A stretch of DNA of 64,000 nt from Streptomyces roseoviridis (GTDB lineage: Bacteria > Actinomycetota > Actinomycetes > Streptomycetales > Streptomycetaceae): NCBI RefSeq assembly GCF_039535235.1, contig NZ_BAAAWU010000001.1, positions 5,394,001-5,458,000 on the forward strand, given 5' to 3'. Position 1 is the first letter of the stretch. Each line of letters starts with the position of its first letter. The notes beneath the pieces are model-generated. The model was not told the origin of the DNA and searched no databases. It saw only the letters and a list, made by a program, of their open reading frames with translations. Position numbers and translations under genes: made by a program. Positions 1 to 7,314 of the stretch are shown piece after piece.

Positions 1-377
1 TCGACCGCTACGCGGGCGAACTGTGCCTCGCCGCCGTCGCGGGCACCGAGCCGCCCGCGTGGGTGCTCGGCGCGCTCGACGGACTGCCGGACGACATGGC
101 GCGGGGCACCCGCCTCGCCAACACGGCCGAGCGGGAGTGCGTCGACGTCGTGGAGGAGGCCCTGCTCAGCGGGCGGATCGGCGAGACCTTCGACTCCGTC
201 GTCATCGACGTGAAGGAACACGAACCGGACGTCGGCACCGTCCACCTGGAGGACCCGGCGGTGATCGGCCGGGTCCTGGCCGACGGGGCGCCCCTGCCGC
301 TCGGCGAACGGCTCCGGGTCAGGCTGACGCAGGCAGATCCCGCACGACGGGAGAAGGTGCGGTTCACACCCGCGTGA
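1..377 (+). CDS. RNB-domain ribonuclease (RNase II/R family), 3' end only
   Basis: The window opens inside this gene; about 124 C-terminal residues are visible, read from base 3. The conserved tail of RNB exoribonucleases is recognisable: a helix around ERECVDVVEEALLSGRIGE, which follows the catalytic domain, then a small beta-rich S1-like domain ending PLGERLRVRLTQADP. These enzymes degrade RNA 3' to 5' in the cytoplasm. The catalytic aspartates would lie upstream of the window and cannot be checked. The gene converges on the aldo/keto reductase at 497-1330, with about 120 bp between. The family call is fairly sure; the exact subfamily is not. Confidence 0.75.
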   Translation, partial: DRYAGELCLAAVAGTEPPAWVLGALDGLPDDMARGTRLANTAERECVDVVEEALLSGRIGETFDSVVIDVKEHEPDVGTVHLEDPAVIGRVLADGAPLPLGERLRVRLTQADPARREKVRFTPA

Positions 378-496
378 GGGCCCGCCCCCGCTCCCGTACG
401 AGGGCGCCCGCGTCGCGTCCGCGTGCAGCCGCACCGTCCGCGTGGGCCAGGGAGCCCGTCAGGGGCGGGTAGGGACCGGCCGCCGCCCCGGAGGGG

Positions 497-1330
497 TCAG
501 TTGAACTGGTCCGGGTGCGGGCCCGTGCGCAGGTCGCGGTCGAGACCGGCGACGGCGGCCATCTCGTCGTCGGTGAGGGTGAAGTCGAAGACGTCGAGGT
601 TCTGGCGGATGCGCTCGGGCGTCACCGACTTGGGGATGACGATGTTGCCGAGCTGGAGGTGCCAGCGCAGGACGACCTGGGCCGGGGACGCGCCGTGCCG
701 GTCGGCGATCGTGGTGATCGGCTCGTCCTTGAGGACGGCGCCCTGGGCGAGCGGGCTCCACGCCTCGGTGGCGATGCCCAGCTCGGCGTGCACGGCACGC
801 AGTTCCGCCTGCTGCAAGCCCGGGTGCAGCTCGACCTGGTTGACGGCCGGGACGAGCTCGGCGCCGTCGATCAGCCGCTTCAGGTGGTCGGCCTGGAAGT
901 TGGAGACGCCCGCGGTGCGGACCCGGCCGTCGGCGACCAGCTTCTCGATGGCCGTCCAGGTCTCCTGGTACAGGTCACGGGCCGGGGTGGGCCAGTGGAT
1001 CAGGTACATGTCGACGTAGTCGAGGCCCAGCTTGGCCAGGCTCTCGTCGAAGGCGCGGAGCGTGGAGTCGTAGCCCTGGTCGGCGTTCCACAGCTTGGTG
1101 GTGACGAACAGGTCGTCGCGGGCGACTCCGGACTCGGCGAGGGCCTTGCCCACGCCCGCCTCGTTGCCGTAGATCGCGGCCGTGTCGATGGAGCGGTAGC
1201 CGGCCTCCAGGGCGGAGGCGACGGCGGCGGTGGTCTCCTCGTCCGGGACCTGGAAGACGCCGAAGCCGAGCTGCGGGATCTCGACGCCGTTGTTGAGGGT
1301 GACGGTGGGGATGCTGCTGTTCGCTGCCAT
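497..1330 (-). CDS. Aldo/keto reductase, 2,5-diketo-D-gluconate reductase-like
   Basis: A 277-residue NADPH-dependent oxidoreductase of the AKR superfamily, a single (beta/alpha)8 barrel. The catalytic tetrad is visible as Asp49 (RSIDTA), Tyr54 (IYGNE), Lys79 (TTKLW) and His112 (IHWP). The cofactor-binding tail IPKSVTPERI is typical of the AKR5 group. Members reduce aldehydes and ketones; the substrate cannot be read here. It is the last gene of an operon MFS - HbpS-like - SnoaL-like - AKR on the minus strand, starting 17 bp after the preceding stop. The ATG at 1330 is the natural N-terminus because the motif GVEIPQLGFG follows at the usual distance. Confidence 0.9.
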   Translation of the reverse strand: MAANSSIPTVTLNNGVEIPQLGFGVFQVPDEETTAAVASALEAGYRSIDTAAIYGNEAGVGKALAESGVARDDLFVTTKLWNADQGYDSTLRAFDESLAKLGLDYVDMYLIHWPTPARDLYQETWTAIEKLVADGRVRTAGVSNFQADHLKRLIDGAELVPAVNQVELHPGLQQAELRAVHAELGIATEAWSPLAQGAVLKDEPITTIADRHGASPAQVVLRWHLQLGNIVIPKSVTPERIRQNLDVFDFTLTDDEMAAVAGLDRDLRTGPHPDQFN

Positions 1331-1347
1331 GGTGCGGATGACCTCTC

Positions 1348-1725
1348 TCAGGCGGTGGCGCGGGTGGTACCGGTGGTTCCGGTCGTACGGGGGGTGAGGG
1401 TGTAGCGGACGGTCTGGGCGCTGATGAGCCCGTCGCGGAAGACGAACGTGTCCACGCCGTCGGTGACCTCGTGGGTGCCGGTGGCGGCGCTCCACCGCAG
1501 GAACAGCACGTCACCGGCGAACCGAGGATCCAGCTGCCATTCGGCGTCCGGCAGATCGGCGAGCAGCCTGCCGATGCCCCGCCGTACTCCCTCACGTCCC
1601 GTGAGGGTTTCCTCGGGGGTGAGGAAGACGGCGTCCTCGGTGTAGTTCTGGCTGATCATGTCGAGGTCGCCGGTGCCGAGCCGGTCACCGTGGTCGGCGA
1701 AGACCTCCTGCGGCGTACGGCTCAT
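1348..1725 (-). CDS. SnoaL-like / nuclear transport factor 2 family protein
   Basis: A 125-residue alpha+beta-barrel protein of the NTF2-like superfamily: an N-terminal helical hairpin (VFADHGDRLGTGDLDMISQNY), the conserved YTEDAVF strand, LTGREGVRRGI helix and paired C-terminal strands. Such proteins serve as small hydrolases, isomerases or ligand-binding pockets, and no specific activity can be assigned. Its start codon overlaps the stop of the upstream HbpS-like gene (1722-1725, ATGA), so the two are probably translationally coupled. It is the third gene of the putative MarR-controlled operon. Confident as a gene and fold, weak on function. Confidence 0.85.
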   Translation of the reverse strand: MSRTPQEVFADHGDRLGTGDLDMISQNYTEDAVFLTPEETLTGREGVRRGIGRLLADLPDAEWQLDPRFAGDVLFLRWSAATGTHEVTDGVDTFVFRDGLISAQTVRYTLTPRTTGTTGTTRATA

Positions 1726-2165
1726 CGGGCGGATCCGGCCAGCTCTTCGAGCGCGGCGGTGGCGAAGCCGTGGTCCTGCTCGGGGGCGCCGCCGCCGACG
1801 CCGATCGCGCCGATCAGCCGGCCGTCGCGGTGGACGGGGATGCCGCCCGCGATGAACAGCAGCGGCTTGTCGAGCGCGGTGGGCAGCGAGTGGAACGGCC
1901 CGTCGGGCTTGACCAGGTCGACCAGGTCGGCGGTGGGCGCGTTCAGCTGGAGCGCGGTGTACGCCTTGCGGGTGCTCGTCTCGCCGGAGATCAGGACGGC
2001 CCGGTCGTCGCGGCGGAAGGCGAGCGGGTGGCCGCCCGCGTCGAGGACGGTGACGCTGACCGTGACCCCGGCGTCCTCGGCGGCGCGGCGGGCGGCGGCG
2101 ATCAGCGTCTCGGCGTCCTGCGTGGTCAGCGGGGCGGTGGCGGCGGGTGCGTGGGTGGTGCTCAT
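1722..2165 (-). CDS. GlcG/HbpS-family heme-binding-like protein
   Basis: A 147-residue protein of the DUF336 (GlcG/HbpS) family. Hallmarks are LDAGGHPLAFRRDD, the TSTRKAYTA helix, the PLLFIAGGIPV strand and IGAIGVGGGAPEQD near the end. HbpS of Streptomyces reticuli binds heme and is extracellular, but this copy lacks a signal peptide and is probably cytosolic. It lies 45 bp downstream of the MFS gene and overlaps the SnoaL-like gene by 4 nt. Association with an exporter, a reductase and a MarR regulator suggests a role in handling a redox-active or aromatic compound; this is inference. Confidence 0.85.
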   Translation of the reverse strand: MSTTHAPAATAPLTTQDAETLIAAARRAAEDAGVTVSVTVLDAGGHPLAFRRDDRAVLISGETSTRKAYTALQLNAPTADLVDLVKPDGPFHSLPTALDKPLLFIAGGIPVHRDGRLIGAIGVGGGAPEQDHGFATAALEELAGSAR

Positions 2166-2210
2166 GAGGGGCTCCTTCGTGGGGGTGTTGCCATGTGCGG
2201 GTGGGGTGGG

Positions 2211-3416
2211 TCAGACGGTCGCCGGGGCGGGCTCGGTCGTCGCGGATCCGGTGACGACGTGGCCGGCCTTGCGGGTGCGGCGGTCGAGGCGGGCCGCGAG
2301 GAGGGCGAGGAGCAGTGCCGTGCCGGAGAGGATCGCGCCGACCCAGTTGGGGGCGGTGAAGCCGAGGCCGGCGGCGATGACGACACCGCCGAGCCAGGCG
2401 GCGAGCGCGTTGCCGAGGTTGAAGGCGCCGATGTTGGCGGCGGAGGCCAGGGTGGGGGCGGCCGATGCCTGGTCGAGGACCCACTTCTGCAGGGGCGGGA
2501 CGGTCGCGAAGCCGAGGGCGCCGATCAGGGAGAGGGTGATCGCGGCCAGGATCTTGTCGTGGGCGGTCACGGTGAACAGGAGCAGGGCGGCGGTGAGGGC
2601 GGCCAGGGCGGTGAAGAGCATCGGCATCAGGGCGCGGTCGGCGAACCTTCCGCCGAGCAGGTTGCCGAGGAACATCCCGATGCCGAACAGGACGAGCAGC
2701 CAGGTGACGGCGCCCTCGGTGTAGCCGGCGACCTCGGTCATCATCGGGGCGATGTAGGTGATCGCGGCGAAGACACCGCCGTAGCCGAGGACGGTCATCG
2801 CCATGGCGAGCCAGACCTGCACGTTCTTGAAGGCGGCGAACTCGCGCCGCACGCTCACCGACTCCGGGCGGCCGGCTTCGGGGACGAGCTTGGCGACGCC
2901 GAGGAAGCCGATGACGCCGAGCGCGGCGACGATGAGGAAGGTGACGCGCCAGCCCGCGGCCTGTCCGATGGAGGTGCCGCCGGGGACGCCGACGATGTTG
3001 GCCACGGTCAGGCCCATGAACATGAGGGAGATGGCGGACGCCTTCTTCTGCGGGGCGACGAGGTCGGCGGCGACGACGGAGCCGATGCCGAAGAACGCGC
3101 CGTGCGCGAGGGAGGCGACGACCCGGCCGGCCAGCATGAGGCCGAAGGTCGGGGCGAGCGCGGAGAGGGCGTTCCCGACGACGAAGAGGGCCATGAGGGC
3201 CATGAGCATCTTCTTGCGGGAGATCTTGGTGCCGAGGACGGTCAGCAGCGGGGCGCCGATGACGACGCCGAGGGCGTAGCCGGAGACGAGCCAGCCTGCG
3301 GTGGGGATGGTGACGCCGAAGTCTCCCGCGACCTGGGGCAGCACGCCCATGATCACGAATTCGGTGGTGCCGATCCCGAAGGCCCCGATGGCCAGGGCCA
3401 AGAGCGCGAGAGGCAT
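2211..3416 (-). CDS. MFS drug-efflux transporter, AraJ/Cmx-like
   Basis: A 401-residue major facilitator with twelve predicted membrane segments. The first opens MPLALLALAIGAFGIGTTEF and carries the EFVIMGVLPQVA signature of the DHA1 sugar-efflux/chloramphenicol-resistance group. Loop 2-3 contains LTVLGTKISRKKML, a variant of the MFS motif A. It probably exports a hydrophobic or toxic small molecule by proton antiport. First gene of the four-gene minus-strand operon; the start is the only methionine before the first helix. A palindromic operator-like box lies 46-63 nt upstream and the divergent MarR gene begins 138 bp away, so MarR control is likely. Confidence 0.88.
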   Translation of the reverse strand: MPLALLALAIGAFGIGTTEFVIMGVLPQVAGDFGVTIPTAGWLVSGYALGVVIGAPLLTVLGTKISRKKMLMALMALFVVGNALSALAPTFGLMLAGRVVASLAHGAFFGIGSVVAADLVAPQKKASAISLMFMGLTVANIVGVPGGTSIGQAAGWRVTFLIVAALGVIGFLGVAKLVPEAGRPESVSVRREFAAFKNVQVWLAMAMTVLGYGGVFAAITYIAPMMTEVAGYTEGAVTWLLVLFGIGMFLGNLLGGRFADRALMPMLFTALAALTAALLLFTVTAHDKILAAITLSLIGALGFATVPPLQKWVLDQASAAPTLASAANIGAFNLGNALAAWLGGVVIAAGLGFTAPNWVGAILSGTALLLALLAARLDRRTRKAGHVVTGSATTEPAPATV

Positions 3417-3461
3417 GGAGACGACCTTCCAAGTGATTGCGTGGAGCGCTTACGTCGAAAC

Positions 3462-3479
3462 ACAATAATTGCAAGCGCG
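3462..3479 (-). promoter_or_regulatory. Operator-like box 1, upstream of the MFS operon
   Basis: On the minus strand this reads CGCGCTTGCAATTATTGT. The AT-rich core CAATnATTG is palindromic around one base, in a region otherwise very GC-rich. The same box recurs at 6077-6094 before the second aldo/keto reductase and, with a few changes, at 3520-3536 before marR. Comparable MarR operators are AT-rich palindromes next to promoters. Binding by the adjacent MarR is inference. Confidence 0.5.
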
Positions 3480-3519
3480 GGATAAATGCAAACGCGTGAA
3501 GCTCTGGGTGTTTGTAGTC

Positions 3520-3536
3520 CGCGTATGCAACTATCG
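3520..3536 (+). promoter_or_regulatory. Operator-like box 3, upstream of marR
   Basis: Reads CGCGTATGCAACTATCG, matching the box before the second aldo/keto reductase at 15 of 17 positions and in the same orientation relative to the gene it precedes. It lies 19-35 nt before the marR ATG, a position that would allow autoregulation. The palindromic core is weakened by two changes. Confidence 0.4.
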
Positions 3537-3554
3537 GTTCAGAAGGAGGTCACC

Positions 3555-4028
3555 ATGACCGCGACCGACCCCGCACTGACCGCCCTGGCCCAGGGCTGGA
3601 ACGCCCTCTCCCTGCTGCACGGGCGGCTCGAGGCCCCTGTCGAGCGCGCCCTGCGGGCCCGGCACGGCCTCAGCGTGCGGGAGTACTCCCTGCTGGACGT
3701 GCTCAGCCGTCAGCACGACGGTGAGGGCGGCCACCTCCAGATGAAGCAGGTCGCCGACGCCGTCGTCCTCAGCCAGAGCGCCACCACCCGCCTGGTGACC
3801 CGCCTGGAGGACCGCGGTCTGCTCATGCGCTACCTGTGCCCCACCGACCGGCGCGGCATCTACACCGACGTCTCCGACGCCGGCCTCACGCTGCTCGAAG
3901 AGGCCCGCCCGACGAACGAGGCGACCCTGCGCGAGGCCCTCGCCGAGGCGGCGGGCGACGAGCGGCTCGCGCCGCTGGTCCGGGCCGTCGAGGCCGCGGG
4001 CGTGCCGCTGACGGTCCCCGCGGCCTGA
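3555..4028 (+). CDS. MarR-family transcriptional regulator
   Basis: A 157-residue winged-helix regulator. The layout is a dimerisation helix (residues 5-38), HTH around LQMKQVADAVVLSQSATTRLVTRLEDRG (residues 61-88) and the beta wing LMRYLCPTDRRGIYTDVS with the conserved DxR. The only obvious cysteine is Cys95 in the wing, so classical OhrR-type N-terminal thiol sensing is unlikely. The start is fixed by a strong Shine-Dalgarno AGAAGGAGGT 4 nt before ATG. Divergent from the MFS operon; three related boxes (3462-3479, 3520-3536, 6077-6094) suggest it controls that operon, itself and the reductase at 4859. The ligand is unknown. Confidence 0.9.
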   Translation: MTATDPALTALAQGWNALSLLHGRLEAPVERALRARHGLSVREYSLLDVLSRQHDGEGGHLQMKQVADAVVLSQSATTRLVTRLEDRGLLMRYLCPTDRRGIYTDVSDAGLTLLEEARPTNEATLREALAEAAGDERLAPLVRAVEAAGVPLTVPAA

Positions 4029-4079
4029 GGCGCACGCCGGCCCCTCGGCGCGACGGCGCCGGCGCCGGCCCCGGCGGGG

Positions 4080-4568
4080 TCAGTTGGCGAACCCGCCCTT
4101 GGGCTCGATGATCTCCAGATTGGTGCCGTCGGGGTCGTTGAAGTACGCGACCCTCGTGCCCAGTGCGGCTTCCGGGGTGACCTCGCCGGCGATGAACGTG
4201 TAGTCGTCGCCCAGGAAGTCGTAGCCGGCGTCCTTCATGCGCCGGTACACCGCGTCGAAGTCGTCGACCTTGAAGCACAGGTGCATGGAGCCGGGCCGGT
4301 TCGCCTTGCCGTTGGTGCGCTCGCCCACGGGGTCCTGGAACTGGATCAGGTCGATGCCGAGCCCGTCCATGTTGATCGTCGCGTACCGCAGCTTCGCGTG
4401 CGGCAGCCCCTGCGTGCGGCCGAACCGCTCGCTGTCCATGGTTCCCCGAGCAACGGGCTCACGGCCCGTCAGCGCCGAGTAGAACGCGATCGAGGCGTCC
4501 AGATCGGAGACCGAGATCCCCACGTGGGCACCCTGGGTCAGGTGCATCGGCGTGTCGGAGACGGCCAT
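4080..4568 (-). CDS. VOC family protein (glyoxalase/bleomycin-resistance fold)
   Basis: A 162-residue vicinal-oxygen-chelate protein with two beta-alpha-beta-beta-beta modules. Likely metal ligands are His15 (GAHVGISV), the histidine of GSMHLCFKVDD and the glutamate of NLEIIEPKG, as in lactoylglutathione lyases. Family members isomerise or cleave small oxygenated substrates or bind drugs; the substrate is not evident. The start at 4568 has an AAGGAGG box 6 nt upstream; a further in-frame ATG upstream lacks one. It faces marR end to end with 51 bp between, and none of the MarR-type boxes lies before it, so its regulation may be separate. Confidence 0.88.
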   Translation of the reverse strand: MAVSDTPMHLTQGAHVGISVSDLDASIAFYSALTGREPVARGTMDSERFGRTQGLPHAKLRYATINMDGLGIDLIQFQDPVGERTNGKANRPGSMHLCFKVDDFDAVYRRMKDAGYDFLGDDYTFIAGEVTPEAALGTRVAYFNDPDGTNLEIIEPKGGFAN

Positions 4569-4740
4569 GGGAGACCTCCTTGGGTCCGGGCCTGCGCGGG
4601 TATCCCTGGCCATTCTTCCGAAAGCGACACATTCCGCATCCTGTCGGGCGGGGGGGCAGCGGACCGGGTCGGTGTCCCGAGCTGCTGGCGACGGCGCGCA
4701 CGAGCGCAGGGTGCGCCGACCGCTCGTTGCTCCTGGCCGG

Positions 4741-4860
4741 TCAGCTGCCGGCCGTCACCGTCGTGAGCAGGTCCTCCGCCTCCTGCTTGCTGACGCCGTC
4801 GGGGCTGCATCGGCCGGGGACCATGGGGACGCGGAGGGTGGAGACGTGGCCGTCGGGGTC
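4741..4860 (-). pseudogene. Coding-like fragment after the aldo/keto reductase
   Basis: This 40-codon stretch, read one frame away from the reductase, has nearly all G or C third positions and gives DPDGHVSTLRVPMVPGRCS followed by PDGVSKQEAEDLLTTVTAGS and a stop. It joins the last base pairs of the reductase and has no RBS or start of its own apart from an internal ATG. It could be a remnant of a lost downstream gene, or a displaced C-terminal extension. The rest of 4569-4740 shows nothing recognisable beyond the RBS and leader of the VOC gene. Confidence 0.3.
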
Positions 4861-5869
4861 AGGCGTCGTTCGGGAGCGGGGCGGCCGGGCTGACCAGGCC
4901 GGCGGCGCGCAGGCCGGTCCAGAACGCGGCCGGGACGGTCTCGTTCAGGGCGGCGGTGTCCTCGGCGATGCGGCTGGGCCGGGTGGCGCCGGGGGTGACC
5001 GCGGCGGCGGCCGGGTGGGCGAGGGAGAACTGCAGCGCGGCGGCCTTGATGCTGACGCCGTGCTCCTGGGCCAGGGCCCTGAGCCTTTCGACGCGCTCGA
5101 TGATCTCTGCCGGGGCCTGCTGGTACTCGAAGTGGGTGCCGCCGGCCAGGATGCCGGAGCTGTAGGGGCCGCCGACGACCATGTCGACGCCCTGGTCCTG
5201 GGCCATGGGGAGCAGGCGGGTGAGGGCGTGCTCGTGGTCGAGGAGGGTGTAGCGGCCGGCGAGCAGGAAGCCGTCGGGCCGGGGCTCGTCGAGGGCGAGG
5301 GTCAGCTCGATCGGCTCGGTCTTGTTGACGCCGAGGCCCCACGCCTTGATGACGCCCTCGTCGCGCAGGCGGGACAGGACGCGGAAGGCGCCGGTGCGGG
5401 CCTCCTCGAACCTGGCGAGCCAGGCGTCGCCGTGGAAGTCCTGCGCGATGTCGTGGACCCAGACGATGTCGAGGCGGTCGGTGCCGAGGCGCTTGAGGCT
5501 GCCCTCGATGGAGCGCTCGGTGGCGTCGGCGGTCCACTCGTGGAGGATCTTGTTCGGGTTGCCGTGCTCGAACAGGCCGCCCTTCTCGCCGAAGTCGGGG
5601 ACGTCGGTCTCGTGTTCGTCGAGGATGACGCGGCCGACCTTGGTGGACAGGACGTACGCGTCGCGGGGCTTGCCGGCGAGGACCCGGCCCAGGCGCTCTT
5701 CGGCGAGGCCGGCGCCGTAGAAGGGAGCGGTGTCGTAGAAGCGGATGCCGTGGTCCCAGGCCGCCTCGACGGTGGCGGCTGCCTCTTCGTCGGGGATCGC
5801 GCGGAACATGTTGCCGAGCGGGGCGGTGCCGAAGCCGAGACGGCCGGGAAGGATGTTCTTGAGCGACAT
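4859..5869 (-). CDS. Aldo/keto reductase, aldose dehydrogenase-like (L-fucose/D-threo-aldose type)
   Basis: A 336-residue AKR barrel. The catalytic set is Asp46 and Tyr51 (FYDTAPFYGAG), Lys77 (LSTKVGR) and the histidine of DIVWVHD. The long EKGGLFEHGNPNKILHEW insertion and PGATRPSRIAEDT cofactor segment resemble D-threo-aldose 1-dehydrogenases. It probably oxidises or reduces a sugar or aldehyde with NADP(H). ATG 5869 has AAAGGG upstream. An in-frame upstream ATG at 6040 would add 57 residues, but that stretch lacks GC3 bias, so I read it as a leader of roughly 170-200 nt. Upstream sits a copy of the MarR-type box (6077-6094), so it is probably co-regulated with the MFS operon. Confidence 0.88.
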   Translation of the reverse strand: MSLKNILPGRLGFGTAPLGNMFRAIPDEEAAATVEAAWDHGIRFYDTAPFYGAGLAEERLGRVLAGKPRDAYVLSTKVGRVILDEHETDVPDFGEKGGLFEHGNPNKILHEWTADATERSIEGSLKRLGTDRLDIVWVHDIAQDFHGDAWLARFEEARTGAFRVLSRLRDEGVIKAWGLGVNKTEPIELTLALDEPRPDGFLLAGRYTLLDHEHALTRLLPMAQDQGVDMVVGGPYSSGILAGGTHFEYQQAPAEIIERVERLRALAQEHGVSIKAAALQFSLAHPAAAAVTPGATRPSRIAEDTAALNETVPAAFWTGLRAAGLVSPAAPLPNDA

Positions 5870-6390
5870 GAACGTGCCCTTTCGGTGAGGGGTGCGGGGG
5901 CTGGTGAGACTCCCGGCGCAGAGGTGAGGCGCAGGGCCCTGAGGGGGAGTGGATGGGCTCCGGCCGGGGTGTCGTGGCCATGGGCACACGAGCCGGCTCG
6001 GTCGGGCCTGTACGCGCCCCGCTCGGCCGGGCATGCGCATGGGGAAAGTGATTGCATCTGCGCCTTACGCGTCGGAACAATAATTGCATACGCGGGCTAA
6101 CGCAAGGTGAGGCGCCGCGCGCGGGCCGCCCGCGAGGGTGATCCGGGTCCGCAGAACGCCCGGCGGGGGTGCGCGCCGTGCACGTGACGGGTGCGCGGCG
6201 CCACCACTGCGCGTCCCCCGTCGGCGGGCCCGCCGACCCGAGTGCTCTCGACGCCGGAGGGGCGACGATCGACCCGGCACAGCGAGTGCCACCGGCCTCC
6301 CTGGCCGCGCCCGTCGTCAGCAGGTTCGCCCGGCGCGGTCACGCCGGCCGGCCCGGACGAGGAGCGGCCCGGCCCCGCCGGAACGCCAGG
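5870..6390. other. Intergenic region: long leader of the reductase and space before rnpB
   Basis: 5870-6060 is probably the untranslated leader of the reductase gene. 6045-6094 repeats, with small changes, about 50 bp of the MFS-operon control region (3431-3479), including AAGTGATTGC and the palindromic box. From about 6100 to 6390 no gene with Streptomyces-like third-position bias is apparent on either strand. Confidence 0.5.
6077..6094 (-). promoter_or_regulatory. Operator-like box 2, upstream of the second aldo/keto reductase
   Basis: The minus strand reads CGCGTATGCAATTATTGT, identical to box 1 (3462-3479) at 16 of 18 positions, with the same CAATnATTG palindromic core. Flanking bases on the gene side (AAGTGATTGC at about 6046-6055) are also shared, so the whole control segment looks duplicated. 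Confidence 0.5.
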
Positions 6391-6396
6391 TAGCAT
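6391..6396 (+). promoter_or_regulatory. -10 box of rnpB
   Basis: TAGCAT ends 9 nt before the predicted 5' end of the RNase P RNA, a suitable distance for transcription from about 6403-6406. No good -35 match is seen in the GC-rich upstream DNA. Confidence 0.45.
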
Positions 6397-6405
6397 GGTC
6401 GGCAC

Positions 6406-6812
6406 GGCAGACGAGCCGGGCGGACGGCCGCGTGGGGATCCTCGGATCCTCCCGAGGAACGTCCGGGCTCCACAGGGCAAGGTGGTGGCTAACGGCCACC
6501 CGGGGTGACCCGCGGGACAGTGCCACAGAAAACAGACCGCCGGGGACCTCGGTCCTCGGTAAGGGTGAAACGGTGGTGTAAGAGACCACCAGCGCCTGAG
6601 GTGACTCAGGCGGCTCGGTAAACCCCACCAGGAGCAAGGTCAAAAGGGGACACCTCGGTGTCCCTGCGCGGACGATCGAGGGCTGCCCGCCCGAGTCCGC
6701 GGGTAGACCGCACGAGGCCGGCGGCAACGCCGGTCCTAGATGGATGGCCGTCACCCCGACGACCGCGAGGTCCCGGGGTACAGAACCCGGCGTACAGCCC
6801 GACTCGTCTGCC
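6406..6812 (+). ncRNA. rnpB: RNase P RNA, bacterial type A
   Basis: Catalytic RNA that removes 5' leaders from tRNA precursors. The ends pair as helix P1: GGCAGACGAG (6406-6415) with CTCGTCTGCC (6803-6812). Universal blocks appear in order: GAGGAACGTCCGGGCTCC (6454-6471), CACAGAAAACAGACC (about 6522-6536), GGTAAGGGTGAAACGGTG (about 6558), TAGATGGATGGC (about 6738) and ACAGAACCCGGCGTACAG near the 3' end. The length of about 407 nt fits actinobacterial type A RNAs. Ends are accurate to a few bases. Confidence 0.97.
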
Positions 6813-6879
6813 CCTCCCTGCTACCGGCCGCATGCCGGCCTCGCGCCGGCCCCCTTCTGGCCTCACGCCGGAATGCGCG

Positions 6880-7269
6880 CTACCGATCCGGCCGGTCGCG
6901 GGTGACGCCCGTGGCTCCTCCTGCCTCCTCCTGAGGCGGCCGGTCGGGGCGCACCTCCGCCGGGAGCGACCGTTCCGCCACCCGGCGCAGGTGGCCCGCG
7001 AAGACCTCCGCCGCGTCCGGATTCAGGGTCCGCAGCGCCACCATCGCCGTGATGACGACGTCGCACAGCTCCGCCTCGACGTCCCGCCAGGTGTGGCTGC
7101 GGCCCTTGCGGGGGTTCTGGCCCGTCGCGCCGATCACCGCCTGGGCCGTCTCGCCGACCTCCTCGGAGAGCTTGAGGACCCGCAGCAGGATCTCCTGCTC
7201 CGGCGGGAGGTCCTGATGGGCCGTGAGCCATTCCTGGAGGCGGGCGATGGTGGGCCAGGTGTCCGTCAT
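6880..7269 (-). CDS. MazG-like nucleotide pyrophosphohydrolase
   Basis: A 129-residue all-alpha NTP pyrophosphatase of the MazG superfamily. The EExxE...ExxD metal site is visible as KLSEEVGETAQAV and, 33 residues on, DVEAELCDVV. Such proteins hydrolyse aberrant or signalling nucleoside triphosphates to monophosphates in the cytoplasm, or act as dCTPase/house-cleaning enzymes. The C-terminal 20 residues are disordered. The start is ATG 7269, without a clear RBS. It is divergent from the gene at 7315, with 45 bp between, and lies tail to tail with rnpB. Confidence 0.85.
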   Translation of the reverse strand: MTDTWPTIARLQEWLTAHQDLPPEQEILLRVLKLSEEVGETAQAVIGATGQNPRKGRSHTWRDVEAELCDVVITAMVALRTLNPDAAEVFAGHLRRVAERSLPAEVRPDRPPQEEAGGATGVTRDRPDR

Positions 7270-7302
7270 GGAGGGCAAGCCTGCCAGCTCGCGGGCGGTC
7301 GG

Positions 7303-7308
7303 TAGGGT
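7303..7308 (+). promoter_or_regulatory. -10 box of a leaderless transcript
   Basis: TAGGGT is followed by 6 nt and then the ATG at 7315, which has no Shine-Dalgarno. This is the usual layout of actinobacterial leaderless mRNAs. Confidence 0.5.
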
Positions 7309-7314
7309 GCGCGG

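Noticed and set aside
5870..6040. Possible 57-residue N-terminal extension of the second aldo/keto reductase
   Set aside because: Third positions show no GC bias, no homology-like motifs, and a usable RBS precedes ATG 5869.
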